NCBI GenBank assembly: GCA_029224185.1
Contig: JANZKI010000039.1
Coordinates: 868,001-932,000 of the forward strand
Direction: 5' to 3'
DNA length: 64,000 nucleotides
Source of the DNA: Karalla daura
Taxonomy: Eukaryota; Chordata; Actinopteri; Chaetodontiformes; Leiognathidae
This document shows positions 52,485 to 63,992 of this stretch, piece after piece; the first letter of the stretch is position 1; the number at the start of each line of letters is the position of its first letter. Below the pieces are notes generated by a model. That model saw nothing but the letters and a program-made list of their open reading frames with translations, ran no database searches and had not been told where the DNA came from. The translations under genes and the position numbers were made by a program.

Positions 52485-54790
52485 TTTGCTTTACCAGTGA
52501 GCTTGGGCCACCCCGGAGGCGGCTCACACCCCAAATCGTGGGTTTGGGCTCGCTCGCTCGGGGTCGGGATCTCGGCCAAAACGACAGGTCCGGGGTGGTC
52601 GTTTTTTTCACTTTCGGCGAGCTTTAATATCTCAGCTCCAGGATCAAATCCGGCATTGGGATTGCTTTTTCCAGTGAGCGTGGGCCACCCCGGAGGCGGC
52701 TCACACCCCAAATCGTGGGTTTGGGCTCGGTCGCTCGGGATCGGGATCTCGGCCAAAACGACAGGTCCGGGGTGGTCGTTTTTTTCACTTTCGGCGAGCT
52801 TTAATATCTCAGCTCCAGGATCAAATCCGGCATTGGGATTGCTTTTTCCAGTGAGCGTGGGCCACCCCGGAGGCGGCTCACACCCCAAATCGTGGGTTTG
52901 GGCTCGGTCGCTCGGGATCGGGATCTCGGCCAAAACGACAGGTCCGGGGTGGTCGTTTTTTTCACTTTCGGCGAGCTTTAATATCTCAGCTCCAGGATCA
53001 AATCCGGCATCGGGATTGCTTTTTCCAGTGAGCGTGGGCCACCCCGGAGGCAGCTCACACCCCAAATCGTGGGTTTGGGCGCACTCGCTCGGGGTCGGGA
53101 TCTCGGCCAAAACGACAGGTCCGGGGTGGTCGTTTTTTTCACTTTCGGCGAGCTTTAATATCTCAGCTGCAGGATCAAATCCGGCATCGGGATTGCTTTT
53201 TCCAGTGAGCGTGGGCCACCCCGGAGGCGGCTCACACCCCAAATCGTGGGTTTGGGCGCGCTCGCTCGGGGTCGGGATCTCGGCCAAAACGACAGGTCCG
53301 GGGTGGTCGTTTTTTTCACTTTCGGCAAGCTTTAATATCTCGGCTCCAGGATCAAATCCGGTATCGGGATTGCTTTATCCAGTGAGCGTGGGCCACCCCG
53401 GAGGCGGCTCACACCCCAAATCGGGGGTTTGGGCGCGCTCGCTCGGGGTCGGGATCTCGGCCAAAACGACAGGTCCGGGGTGGTCGTTTTTTTCACTTTC
53501 GGCGAGCTTTAATATCTCATTTCCAGGATCAAATCCGGCATCGGGATTGCTGTTTCCAGTGAGCGTGGGCCACCCCGGAGGCGGCTCACACCCCAAATGG
53601 TGGGTTTGGGCTCGCTCGCTCGGGGTCGGGATCTCGGCCAAAACGACAGGTCCGGGGTGGTCGTTTTTTTCACTTTCGGCGAGCTTTAATATCTCAGCTC
53701 CAGGATCAAATCCGGCATCGGGATTGCTTTTTCCAGTGAGCGTGGGCCACCCCGGAGGCGGCTCACACCCCAAATCGTGGGTTTGGGCGCGCTCGCTCGG
53801 GGTCGGGATCTTGGCCGAAACGACAGGTCCGGGGTGGTCGTTTTTTTCACTTTCGGCGAGCTTTAATATCTCAGCTCCAGGATCAAATCCGGCATCGGGA
53901 TTGCTTTTTCCAGTGAGCGTGGGCCACCCCGGAGGCGGCTCACACCCCAAATCGTGGGTTTGGGCGCGCTCGCTCGGGGTCGGGATCTCGGCCAAAACGA
54001 CAGGTCCGGGGTGGTCGTTTTTTTCACTTTCGGCGAGCTTTAATATCTCAGCTCCAGGATCAAATCCGGCATCGGGATTGCTTTTTCCAGTGAGCTTGGG
54101 CCACCCCGGAGGCGGCTCACACCCCAAATCGTGGGTTTGGGCTCGCTCGCTCGGGGTCGGGATCTCGGCCAAAACGACAGGTCCGGGGTGGTCGTTTTTT
54201 TCACTTTCGGCGAGCTTTAATATCTCAGCTCCAGGATCAAATCCGGCATCGGGATTGCTTTTTCCAGTGAGCGTGGGCCACCCCGGAGGCAGCTCACACC
54301 CCAAATCGTGGGTTTGGGCGCGCTCGCTCGGGGTCGGGATCTCGGCCAAAACGACAGGTCCGGGGTGGTCGTTTTTTTCACTTTCGGCGAGCTTTAATAT
54401 CTCAGCTGCAGGATCAAATCCGGCATCGGGATTGCTTTTTCCAGTGAGCGTGGGCCACCCCGGAGGCGGCTCACACCCCAAATCGTGGGTTTGGGCGCGC
54501 TCGCTCGGGGTCGGGATCTCGGCCAAAACGACAGGTCCGGGGTGGTCGTTTTTTTCACTTTCGGCAAGCTTTAATATCTCGGCTCCAGGATCAAATCCGG
54601 TATCGGGATTGCTTTATCCAGTGAGCGTGGGCCACCCCGGAGGCGGCTCACACCCCAAATCGGGGGTTTGGGCGCGCTCGCTCGGGGTCGGGATCTCGGC
54701 CAAAACGACAGGTCCGGGGTGGTCGTTTTTTTCACTTTCGGCGAGCTTTAATATCTCATTTCCAGGATCAAATCCGGCATCGGGATTGCT
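52485..54790 (+). repeat. 17-unit higher-order repeat, copy 2, first 13 units
   Basis: It follows copy 1 directly and matches it to 54,790. There copy 1 continues into t5 (G at 51,783) but this copy jumps to t11 (T at 54,791). The remaining t5-t10-t10-t1 of the unit is absent. Confidence 0.85.
53721..54782 (+). repeat. Six-unit tandem duplication, left copy (1,062 bp)
   Basis: Order t11, t1, t16, t6, t2, t12, repeated at once downstream. The offset is seen in the spacing of TTTATCC marks near 54,614 and 55,676. Confidence 0.8.
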
Positions 54791-55844
54791 TTTTCCAGTG
54801 AGCGTGGGCCACCCCGGAGGCGGCTCACACCCCAAATCGTGGGTTTGGGCGCGCTCGCTCGGGGTCGGGATCTTGGCCGAAACGACAGGTCCGGGGTGGT
54901 CGTTTTTTTCACTTTCGGCGAGCTTTAATATCTCAGCTCCAGGATCAAATCCGGCATCGGGATTGCTTTTTCCAGTGAGCGTGGGCCACCCCGGAGGCGG
55001 CTCACACCCCAAATCGTGGGTTTGGGCGCGCTCGCTCGGGGTCGGGATCTCGGCCAAAACGACAGGTCCGGGGTGGTCGTTTTTTTCACTTTCGGCGAGC
55101 TTTAATATCTCAGCTCCAGGATCAAATCCGGCATCGGGATTGCTTTTTCCAGTGAGCTTGGGCCACCCCGGAGGCGGCTCACACCCCAAATCGTGGGTTT
55201 GGGCTCGCTCGCTCGGGGTCGGGATCTCGGCCAAAACGACAGGTCCGGGGTGGTCGTTTTTTTCACTTTCGGCGAGCTTTAATATCTCAGCTCCAGGATC
55301 AAATCCGGCATCGGGATTGCTTTTTCCAGTGAGCGTGGGCCACCCCGGAGGCAGCTCACACCCCAAATCGTGGGTTTGGGCGCGCTCGCTCGGGGTCGGG
55401 ATCTCGGCCAAAACGACAGGTCCGGGGTGGTCGTTTTTTTCACTTTCGGCGAGCTTTAATATCTCAGCTGCAGGATCAAATCCGGCATCGGGATTGCTTT
55501 TTCCAGTGAGCGTGGGCCACCCCGGAGGCGGCTCACACCCCAAATCGTGGGTTTGGGCGCGCTCGCTCGGGGTCGGGATCTCGGCCAAAACGACAGGTCC
55601 GGGGTGGTCGTTTTTTTCACTTTCGGCAAGCTTTAATATCTCGGCTCCAGGATCAAATCCGGTATCGGGATTGCTTTATCCAGTGAGCGTGGGCCACCCC
55701 GGAGGCGGCTCACACCCCAAATCGGGGGTTTGGGCGCGCTCGCTCGGGGTCGGGATCTCGGCCAAAACGACAGGTCCGGGGTGGTCGTTTTTTTCACTTT
55801 CGGCGAGCTTTAATATCTCATTTCCAGGATCAAATCCGGCATCG
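54783..55844 (+). repeat. Six-unit tandem duplication, right copy (1,062 bp)
   Basis: Second copy of t11, t1, t16, t6, t2, t12. This duplication is why higher-order copy 2 departs from the 17-unit pattern. It is followed by t5-X, the standard block end of the left part of the array. Confidence 0.8.
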
Positions 55845-55853
55845 GGATTGCTT

Positions 55854-58800
55854 TTTCCAGTGAGCGTGGGCCACCCCGGAGGCGGCTCACACCCCAAATG
55901 GTGGGTTTGGGCTCGCTCGCTCGGGGTCGGGATCTCGGCCAAAACGACAGGTCCGGGGTGGTCGTTTTTTTCACTTTCGGCGAGCTTTAATATCTCAGCT
56001 CCAGGATCAAATCCGGCATCGGGATTGCTTTTTCCAGTGAGCGTGGGCCACCCCTGAGGCGGCTCACACCCCAAATCGTGGGTTTGGGCGCGCTCGCTCG
56101 GGGTCGGGATCTCGGCCAAAACGACAGGTCCGGGGTGGTCGTTTTTTTCACTTTCGGCGAGCTTTAATATCTCAGCTCCAGGATCAAATCCGGCATTGGG
56201 ATTGCTTTTTCCAGTGAGCGTGGGCCACCCCGGAGGCGGCTCACACCCCAAATGGTGGGTTTGGGCTCGCTCGCTCGGGGTCGGGATCTCGGCCAAAACG
56301 ACAGGTCCGGGGTGGTCGTTTTTTTCACTTTCGGCGAGCTTTAATATCTCGGCTCCAGGATCAAATCCGGTATCGGGATTGCTTTTTCCAGTGAGCGTGG
56401 GCCACCCCGGAGGCGGCTCACACCCCAAATCGTGGGTTTGGGCGCGCTCGCTCGGGGTCGGGATCTCGGCCAAAACGACAGGTCCGGGGTGGTCGTTTTT
56501 TTCACTTTCGGCGAGCTTTAATATCTCAGCTCCAGGATCAAATCCGGCATCGGGATTGCTTTTTCCAGTGAGCGTGGGCCACCCCGGAGGCAGCTCACAC
56601 CCCAAATCGTGGGTTTGGGCGCGCTCGCTCGGGGTCGGGATCTCGGCCAAAACGACAGGTCCGGGGTGGTCGTTTTTTTCACTTTCGGCGAGCTTTAATA
56701 TCTCAGCTGCAGGATCAAATCCGGCATCGGGATTGCTTTTTCCAGTGAGCGTGGGCCACCCCGGAGGCGGCTCACACCCCAAATCGTGGGTTTGGGCGCG
56801 CTCGCTCGGGGTCGGGATCTCGGCCAAAACGACAGGTCCGGGGTGGTCGTTTTTTTCACTTTCGGCAAGCTTTAATATCTCGGCTCCAGGATCAAATCCG
56901 GTATCGGGATTGCTTTATCCAGTGAGCGTGGGCCACCCCGGAGGCGGCTCACACCCCAAATCGGGGGTTTGGGCGCGCTCGCTCGGGGTCGGGATCTCGG
57001 CCAAAACGACAGGTCCGGGGTGGTCGTTTTTTTCACTTTCGGCGAGCTTTAATATCTCATTTCCAGGATCAAATCCGGCATCGGGATTGCTGTTTCCAGT
57101 GAGCGTGGGCCACCCCGGAGGCGGCTCACACCCCAAATGGTGGGTTTGGGCTCGCTCGCTCGGGGTCGGGATCTCGGCCAAAACGACAGGTCCGGGGTGG
57201 TCGTTTTTTTCACTTTCGGCGAGCTTTAATATCTCAGCTCCAGGATCAAATCCGGCATCGGGATTGCTTTTTCCAGTGAGCGTGGGCCACCCCGGAGGCG
57301 GCTCACACCCCAAATCGTGGGTTTGGGCGCGCTCGCTCGGGGTCGGGATCTTGGCCGAAACGACAGGTCCGGGGTGGTCGTTTTTTTCACTTTCGGCGAG
57401 CTTTAATATCTCAGCTCCAGGATCAAATCCGGCATCGGGATTGCTTTTTCCAGTGAGCGTGGGCCACCCCGGAGGCGGCTCACACCCCAAATCGTGGGTT
57501 TGGGCGCGCTCGCTCGGGGTCGGGATCTCGGCCAAAACGACAGGTCCGGGGTGGTCGTTTTTTTCACTTTCGGCGAGCTTTAATATCTCAGCTCCAAGAT
57601 CAAATCCGGCATCGGGATTGCTTTTTCCAGTGAGCGTGGGCCACCCCGGAGGCGGCTCACACCCCAAATCGGGGGTTTGGGCGCGCTCGCTCGGGGTCGG
57701 GATCTCGGCCAAAACGACAGGTCCGGGGTGGTCGTTTTTTTCACTTTCGGCGAGCTTTAATATCTCAGCTCCAGGATCAAATCCGGCATCGGGATTGCTG
57801 TTTCCAGTGAGCGTGGGCCACCCTGGAGGCGGCTCACACCCCAAATCGTGGGTTTGGGCGCGCTCGCTCGGGGTCGGGATCTCGGCCAAAACGACAGGTC
57901 CGGGGTGGTCGTTTTTTTCACTTTCGGTGAGCTTTAATATCTCATCTCCAGGATCAAATCCGGCATCGGGATTGCTGTTTCCAGTGAGCGTGGGCCACCC
58001 CGGAGGCGGCTCACACCCCAAATGGTGGGTTTGGGCTCGCTCGCTCGGGGTCGGGATCTCGGCCAAAACGACAGGTCCGGGGTGGTCGTTTTTTTCACTT
58101 TCGGCGAGCTTTAATATCTCAGCTCCAGGATCAAATCCGGCATCGGGATTGCTTTTTCCAGTGAGCGTGGGCCACCCCGGAGGCGGCTCACACCCCAAAT
58201 CGTGGGTTTGGACGCGCTCGCTCGGGGTCGGGATCTCGGCCGAAACGACAGGTCCGGGGTGGTCGTTTTTTTCACTTTCGGCGAGCTTTAATATCTCAGC
58301 TCCAGGATCAAATCCGGCATCGGGATTGCTTTTTCCAGTGAGCGTGGGCCACCCCGGAGGCGGCTCACACCCCAAATCGTGGGTTTGGACGCGCTCGCTC
58401 GGGGTCGGGATCTCGGCCGAAACGACAGGTCCGGGGTGGTCGTTTTTTTCACTTTCGGCGAGCTTTAATATCTCAGCTCCAGGATCAAATCCGGCATCGG
58501 GATTGCTTTTTCCAGTGAGCGTGGGCCACCCCGGAGGCGGCTCACACCCCAAATCGTGGGTTTGGGCGCGCTCGCTCGGGGTCGGGATCTCGGCCAAAAC
58601 GACAGGTCCGGGGTGGTCGTTTTTTTCACTTTCGGCGAGCTTTAATATCTCAGCTCCAGGATCAAATCCGGCATCGGGTTTGCTTTACCAGTGAGCTTGG
58701 GCCACCCCGGAGGCGGCTCACACCCCAAATCGTGGGTTTGGGCTCGCTCGCTCGGGGTCGGGATCTCGGCCAAAACGACAGGTCCGGGGTGGTCGTTTTT

Positions 58801-61800
58801 TTCACTTTCGGCGAGCTTTAATATCTCAGCTCCAGGATCAAATCCGGCATTGGGATTGCTTTTTCCAGTGAGCGTGGGCCACCCCGGAGGCGGCTCACAC
58901 CCCAAATCGTGGGTTTGGGCTCGGTCGCTCGGGATCGGGATCTCGGCCAAAACGACAGGTCCGGGGTGGTCGTTTTTTTCACTTTCGGCGAGCTTTAATA
59001 TCTCAGCTCCAGGATCAAATCCGGCATTGGGATTGCTTTTTCCAGTGAGCGTGGGCCACCCCGGAGGCGGCTCACACCCCAAATCGTGGGTTTGGGCTCG
59101 GTCGCTCGGGATCGGGATCTCGGCCAAAACGACAGGTCCGGGGTGGTCGTTTTTTTCACTTTCGGCGAGCTTTAATATCTCAGCTCCAGGATCAAATCCG
59201 GCATCGGGATTGCTTTTTCCAGTGAGCGTGGGCCACCCCGGAGGCAGCTCACACCCCAAATCGTGGGTTTGGGCGCACTCGCTCGGGGTCGGGATCTCGG
59301 CCAAAACGACAGGTCCGGGGTGGTCGTTTTTTTCACTTTCGGCGAGCTTTAATATCTCAGCTGCAGGATCAAATCCGGCATCGGGATTGCTTTTTCCAGT
59401 GAGCGTGGGCCACCCCGGAGGCGGCTCACACCCCAAATCGTGGGTTTGGGCGCGCTCGCTCGGGGTCGGGATCTCGGCCAAAACGACAGGTCCGGGGTGG
59501 TCGTTTTTTTCACTTTCGGCAAGCTTTAATATCTCGGCTCCAGGATCAAATCCGGTATCGGGATTGCTTTATCCAGTGAGCGTGGGCCACCCCGGAGGCG
59601 GCTCACACCCCAAATCGGGGGTTTGGGCGCGCTCGCTCGGGGTCGGGATCTCGGCCAAAACGACAGGTCCGGGGTGGTCGTTTTTTTCACTTTCGGCGAG
59701 CTTTAATATCTCATTTCCAGGATCAAATCCGGCATCGGGATTGCTGTTTCCAGTGAGCGTGGGCCACCCCGGAGGCGGCTCACACCCCAAATGGTGGGTT
59801 TGGGCTCGCTCGCTCGGGGTCGGGATCTCGGCCAAAACGACAGGTCCGGGGTGGTCGTTTTTTTCACTTTCGGCGAGCTTTAATATCTCAGCTCCAGGAT
59901 CAAATCCGGCATCGGGATTGCTTTTTCCAGTGAGCGTGGGCCACCCCGGAGGCGGCTCACACCCCAAATCGTGGGTTTGGGCGCGCTCGCTCGGGGTCGG
60001 GATCTTGGCCGAAACGACAGGTCCGGGGTGGTCGTTTTTTTCACTTTCGGCGAGCTTTAATATCTCAGCTCCAGGATCAAATCCGGCATCGGGATTGCTT
60101 TTTCCAGTGAGCGTGGGCCACCCCGGAGGCGGCTCACACCCCAAATCGTGGGTTTGGGCGCGCTCGCTCGGGGTCGGGATCTCGGCCAAAACGACAGGTC
60201 CGGGGTGGTCGTTTTTTTCACTTTCGGCGAGCTTTAATATCTCAGCTCCAGGATCAAATCCGGCATCGGGATTGCTTTTTCCAGTGAGCTTGGGCCACCC
60301 CGGAGGCGGCTCACACCCCAAATCGTGGGTTTGGGCTCGCTCGCTCGGGGTCGGGATCTCGGCCAAAACGACAGGTCCGGGGTGGTCGTTTTTTTCACTT
60401 TCGGCGAGCTTTAATATCTCAGCTCCAGGATCAAATCCGGCATCGGGATTGCTTTTTCCAGTGAGCGTGGGCCACCCCGGAGGCAGCTCACACCCCAAAT
60501 CGTGGGTTTGGGCGCGCTCGCTCGGGGTCGGGATCTCGGCCAAAACGACAGGTCCGGGGTGGTCGTTTTTTTCACTTTCGGCGAGCTTTAATATCTCAGC
60601 TGCAGGATCAAATCCGGCATCGGGATTGCTTTTTCCAGTGAGCGTGGGCCACCCCGGAGGCGGCTCACACCCCAAATCGTGGGTTTGGGCGCGCTCGCTC
60701 GGGGTCGGGATCTCGGCCAAAACGACAGGTCCGGGGTGGTCGTTTTTTTCACTTTCGGCAAGCTTTAATATCTCGGCTCCAGGATCAAATCCGGTATCGG
60801 GATTGCTTTATCCAGTGAGCGTGGGCCACCCCGGAGGCGGCTCACACCCCAAATCGGGGGTTTGGGCGCGCTCGCTCGGGGTCGGGATCTCGGCCAAAAC
60901 GACAGGTCCGGGGTGGTCGTTTTTTTCACTTTCGGCGAGCTTTAATATCTCATTTCCAGGATCAAATCCGGCATCGGGATTGCTGTTTCCAGTGAGCGTG
61001 GGCCACCCCGGAGGCGGCTCACACCCCAAATGGTGGGTTTGGGCTCGCTCGCTCGGGGTCGGGATCTCGGCCAAAACGACAGGTCCGGGGTGGTCGTTTT
61101 TTTCACTTTCGGCGAGCTTTAATATCTCAGCTCCAGGATCAAATCCGGCATCGGGATTGCTTTTTCCAGTGAGCGTGGGCCACCCCGGAGGCGGCTCACA
61201 CCCCAAATCGTGGGTTTGGACGCGCTCGCTCGGGGTCGGGATCTCGGCCGAAACGACAGGTCCGGGGTGGTCGTTTTTTTCACTTTCGGCGAGCTTTAAT
61301 ATCTCAGCTCCAGGATCAAATCCGGCATCGGGATTGCTTTTTCCAGTGAGCGTGGGCCACCCCGGAGGCGGCTCACACCCCAAATCGTGGGTTTGGACGC
61401 GCTCGCTCGGGGTCGGGATCTCGGCCGAAACGACAGGTCCGGGGTGGTCGTTTTTTTCACTTTCGGCGAGCTTTAATATCTCAGCTCCAGGATCAAATCC
61501 GGCATCGGGATTGCTTTTTCCAGTGAGCGTGGGCCACCCCGGAGGCGGCTCACACCCCAAATCGTGGGTTTGGGCGCGCTCGCTCGGGGTCGGGATCTCG
61601 GCCAAAACGACAGGTCCGGGGTGGTCGTTTTTTTCACTTTCGGCGAGCTTTAATATCTCAGCTCCAGGATCAAATCCGGCATCGGGTTTGCTTTACCAGT
61701 GAGCTTGGGCCACCCCGGAGGCGGCTCACACCCCAAATCGTGGGTTTGGGCTCGCTCGCTCGGGGTCGGGATCTCGGCCAAAACGACAGGTCCGGGGTGG

Positions 61801-63992
61801 TCGTTTTTTTCACTTTCGGCGAGCTTTAATATCTCAGCTCCAGGATCAAATCCGGCATTGGGATTGCTTTTTCCAGTGAGCGTGGGCCACCCCGGAGGCG
61901 GCTCACACCCCAAATCGTGGGTTTGGGCTCGGTCGCTCGGGATCGGGATCTCGGCCAAAACGACAGGTCCGGGGTGGTCGTTTTTTTCACTTTCGGCGAG
62001 CTTTAATATCTCAGCTCCAGGATCAAATCCGGCATTGGGATTGCTTTTTCCAGTGAGCGTGGGCCACCCCGGAGGCGGCTCACACCCCAAATCGTGGGTT
62101 TGGGCTCGGTCGCTCGGGATCGGGATCTCGGCCAAAACGACAGGTCCGGGGTGGTCGTTTTTTTCACTTTCGGCGAGCTTTAATATCTCAGCTCCAGGAT
62201 CAAATCCGGCATCGGGATTGCTTTTTCCAGTGAGCGTGGGCCACCCCGGAGGCAGCTCACACCCCAAATCGTGGGTTTGGGCGCACTCGCTCGGGGTCGG
62301 GATCTCGGCCAAAACGACAGGTCCGGGGTGGTCGTTTTTTTCACTTTCGGCGAGCTTTAATATCTCAGCTGCAGGATCAAATCCGGCATCGGGATTGCTT
62401 TTTCCAGTGAGCGTGGGCCACCCCGGAGGCGGCTCACACCCCAAATCGTGGGTTTGGGCGCGCTCGCTCGGGGTCGGGATCTCGGCCAAAACGACAGGTC
62501 CGGGGTGGTCGTTTTTTTCACTTTCGGCAAGCTTTAATATCTCGGCTCCAGGATCAAATCCGGTATCGGGATTGCTTTATCCAGTGAGCGTGGGCCACCC
62601 CGGAGGCGGCTCACACCCCAAATCGGGGGTTTGGGCGCGCTCGCTCGGGGTCGGGATCTCGGCCAAAACGACAGGTCCGGGGTGGTCGTTTTTTTCACTT
62701 TCGGCGAGCTTTAATATCTCATTTCCAGGATCAAATCCGGCATCGGGATTGCTGTTTCCAGTGAGCGTGGGCCACCCCGGAGGCGGCTCACACCCCAAAT
62801 GGTGGGTTTGGGCTCGCTCGCTCGGGGTCGGGATCTCGGCCAAAACGACAGGTCCGGGGTGGTCGTTTTTTTCACTTTCGGCGAGCTTTAATATCTCAGC
62901 TCCAGGATCAAATCCGGCATCGGGATTGCTTTTTCCAGTGAGCGTGGGCCACCCCGGAGGCTTCTCACACCCCAAATCGTGGGTTTGGGCGCGCTCGCTC
63001 GGGGTCGGGATCTTGGCCGAAACGACAGGTCCGGGGTGGTCGTTTTTTTCACTTTCGGCGAGCTTTAATATCTCAGCTCCAGGATCAAATCCGGCATCGG
63101 GATTGCTTTTTCCAGTGAGCGTGGGCCACCCCGGAGGCGGCTCACACCCCAAATCGTGGGTTTGGGCGCGCTCGCTCGGGGTCGGGATCTCGGCCAAAAC
63201 GACAGGTCCGGGGTGGTCGTTTTTTTCACTTTCGGCGAGCTTTAATATCTCAGCTCCAGGATCAAATCCGGCATCGGGATTGCTTTTTCCAGTGAGCTTG
63301 GGCCACCCCGGAGGCGGCTCACACCCCAAATCGTGGGTTTGGGCTCGCTCGCTCGGGGTCGGGATCTCGGCCAAAACGACAGGTCCGGGGTGGTCGTTTT
63401 TTTCACTTTCGGCGAGCTTTAATATCTCAGCTCCAGGATCAAATCCGGCATCGGGATTGCTTTTTCCAGTGAGCGTGGGCCACCCCGGAGGCAGCTCACA
63501 CCCCAAATCGTGGGTTTGGGCGCGCTCGCTCGGGGTCGGGATCTCGGCCAAAACGACAGGTCCGGGGTGGTCGTTTTTTTCACTTTCGGCGAGCTTTAAT
63601 ATCTCAGCTGCAGGATCAAATCCGGCATCGGGATTGCTTTTTCCAGTGAGCGTGGGCCACCCCGGAGGCGGCTCACACCCCAAATCGTGGGTTTGGGCGC
63701 GCTCGCTCGGGGTCGGGATCTCGGCCAAAACGACAGGTCCGGGGTGGTCGTTTTTTTCACTTTCGGCAAGCTTTAATATCTCGGCTCCAGGATCAAATCC
63801 GGTATCGGGATTGCTTTATCCAGTGAGCGTGGGCCACCCCGGAGGCGGCTCACACCCCAAATCGGGGGTTTGGGCGCGCTCGCTCGGGGTCGGGATCTCG
63901 GCCAAAACGACAGGTCCGGGGTGGTCGTTTTTTTCACTTTCGGCGAGCTTTAATATCTCATTTCCAGGATCAAATCCGGCATCGGGATTGCT
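55854..63992 (+). repeat. Large segmental duplication, right copy (about 8.1 kb)
   Basis: This is the partner of 46,652-54,790. The two-base change at 62,962-62,963 is the only internal difference I noticed by eye. Such identity implies a very recent event, or an assembly duplication. Confidence 0.85.
58679..61686 (+). repeat. 17-unit higher-order repeat, copy 3 (3,008 bp)
   Basis: Same order as copy 1, carried here by the 9,202-bp duplication. It begins at the t14 mark (CGGGTTTGC) at 58,679. Confidence 0.85.

Larger units (their letters stand above)
46652..54790 (+). repeat. Large segmental duplication, left copy (about 8.1 kb)
   Basis: Every unit type in this segment recurs in the same order 9,202 bases downstream. 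The left limit is set by G at 46,651 versus T at 55,853. The right limit is set by T at 54,791 versus G at 63,993. That gives about 46 units, 8,139 bp. All marked variants agree, including both 176-bp units. Confidence 0.85.
46856..56057 (+). repeat. Satellite block 25, 52 units, higher-order region
   Basis: This long stretch has no X unit until its end. The order begins t5v, t1, t6, t2, t12, t5, t11, t3, t4, t9b, t5, t10, t10, t1. Then comes the 17-unit repeat beginning with t14 (49,477-52,484), and a second one from 52,485 that is altered after its 13th unit and ends t12, t5, X. Two 176-bp t14 units make the total 9,202 bp instead of 9,204. Confidence 0.85.

Noticed and set aside
94..63728. 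Dozens of long open frames (up to about 4,690 codons) on both strands as real genes
   Set aside because: They are translations of the same 177-bp unit in two frames, mostly start at TTG rather than ATG, overlap one another on opposite strands, end at point variants (TGA in X, TAA in t12) or indels, and most recurrent variants change the residue. No regulatory context, introns or domain outside the repeat is visible.
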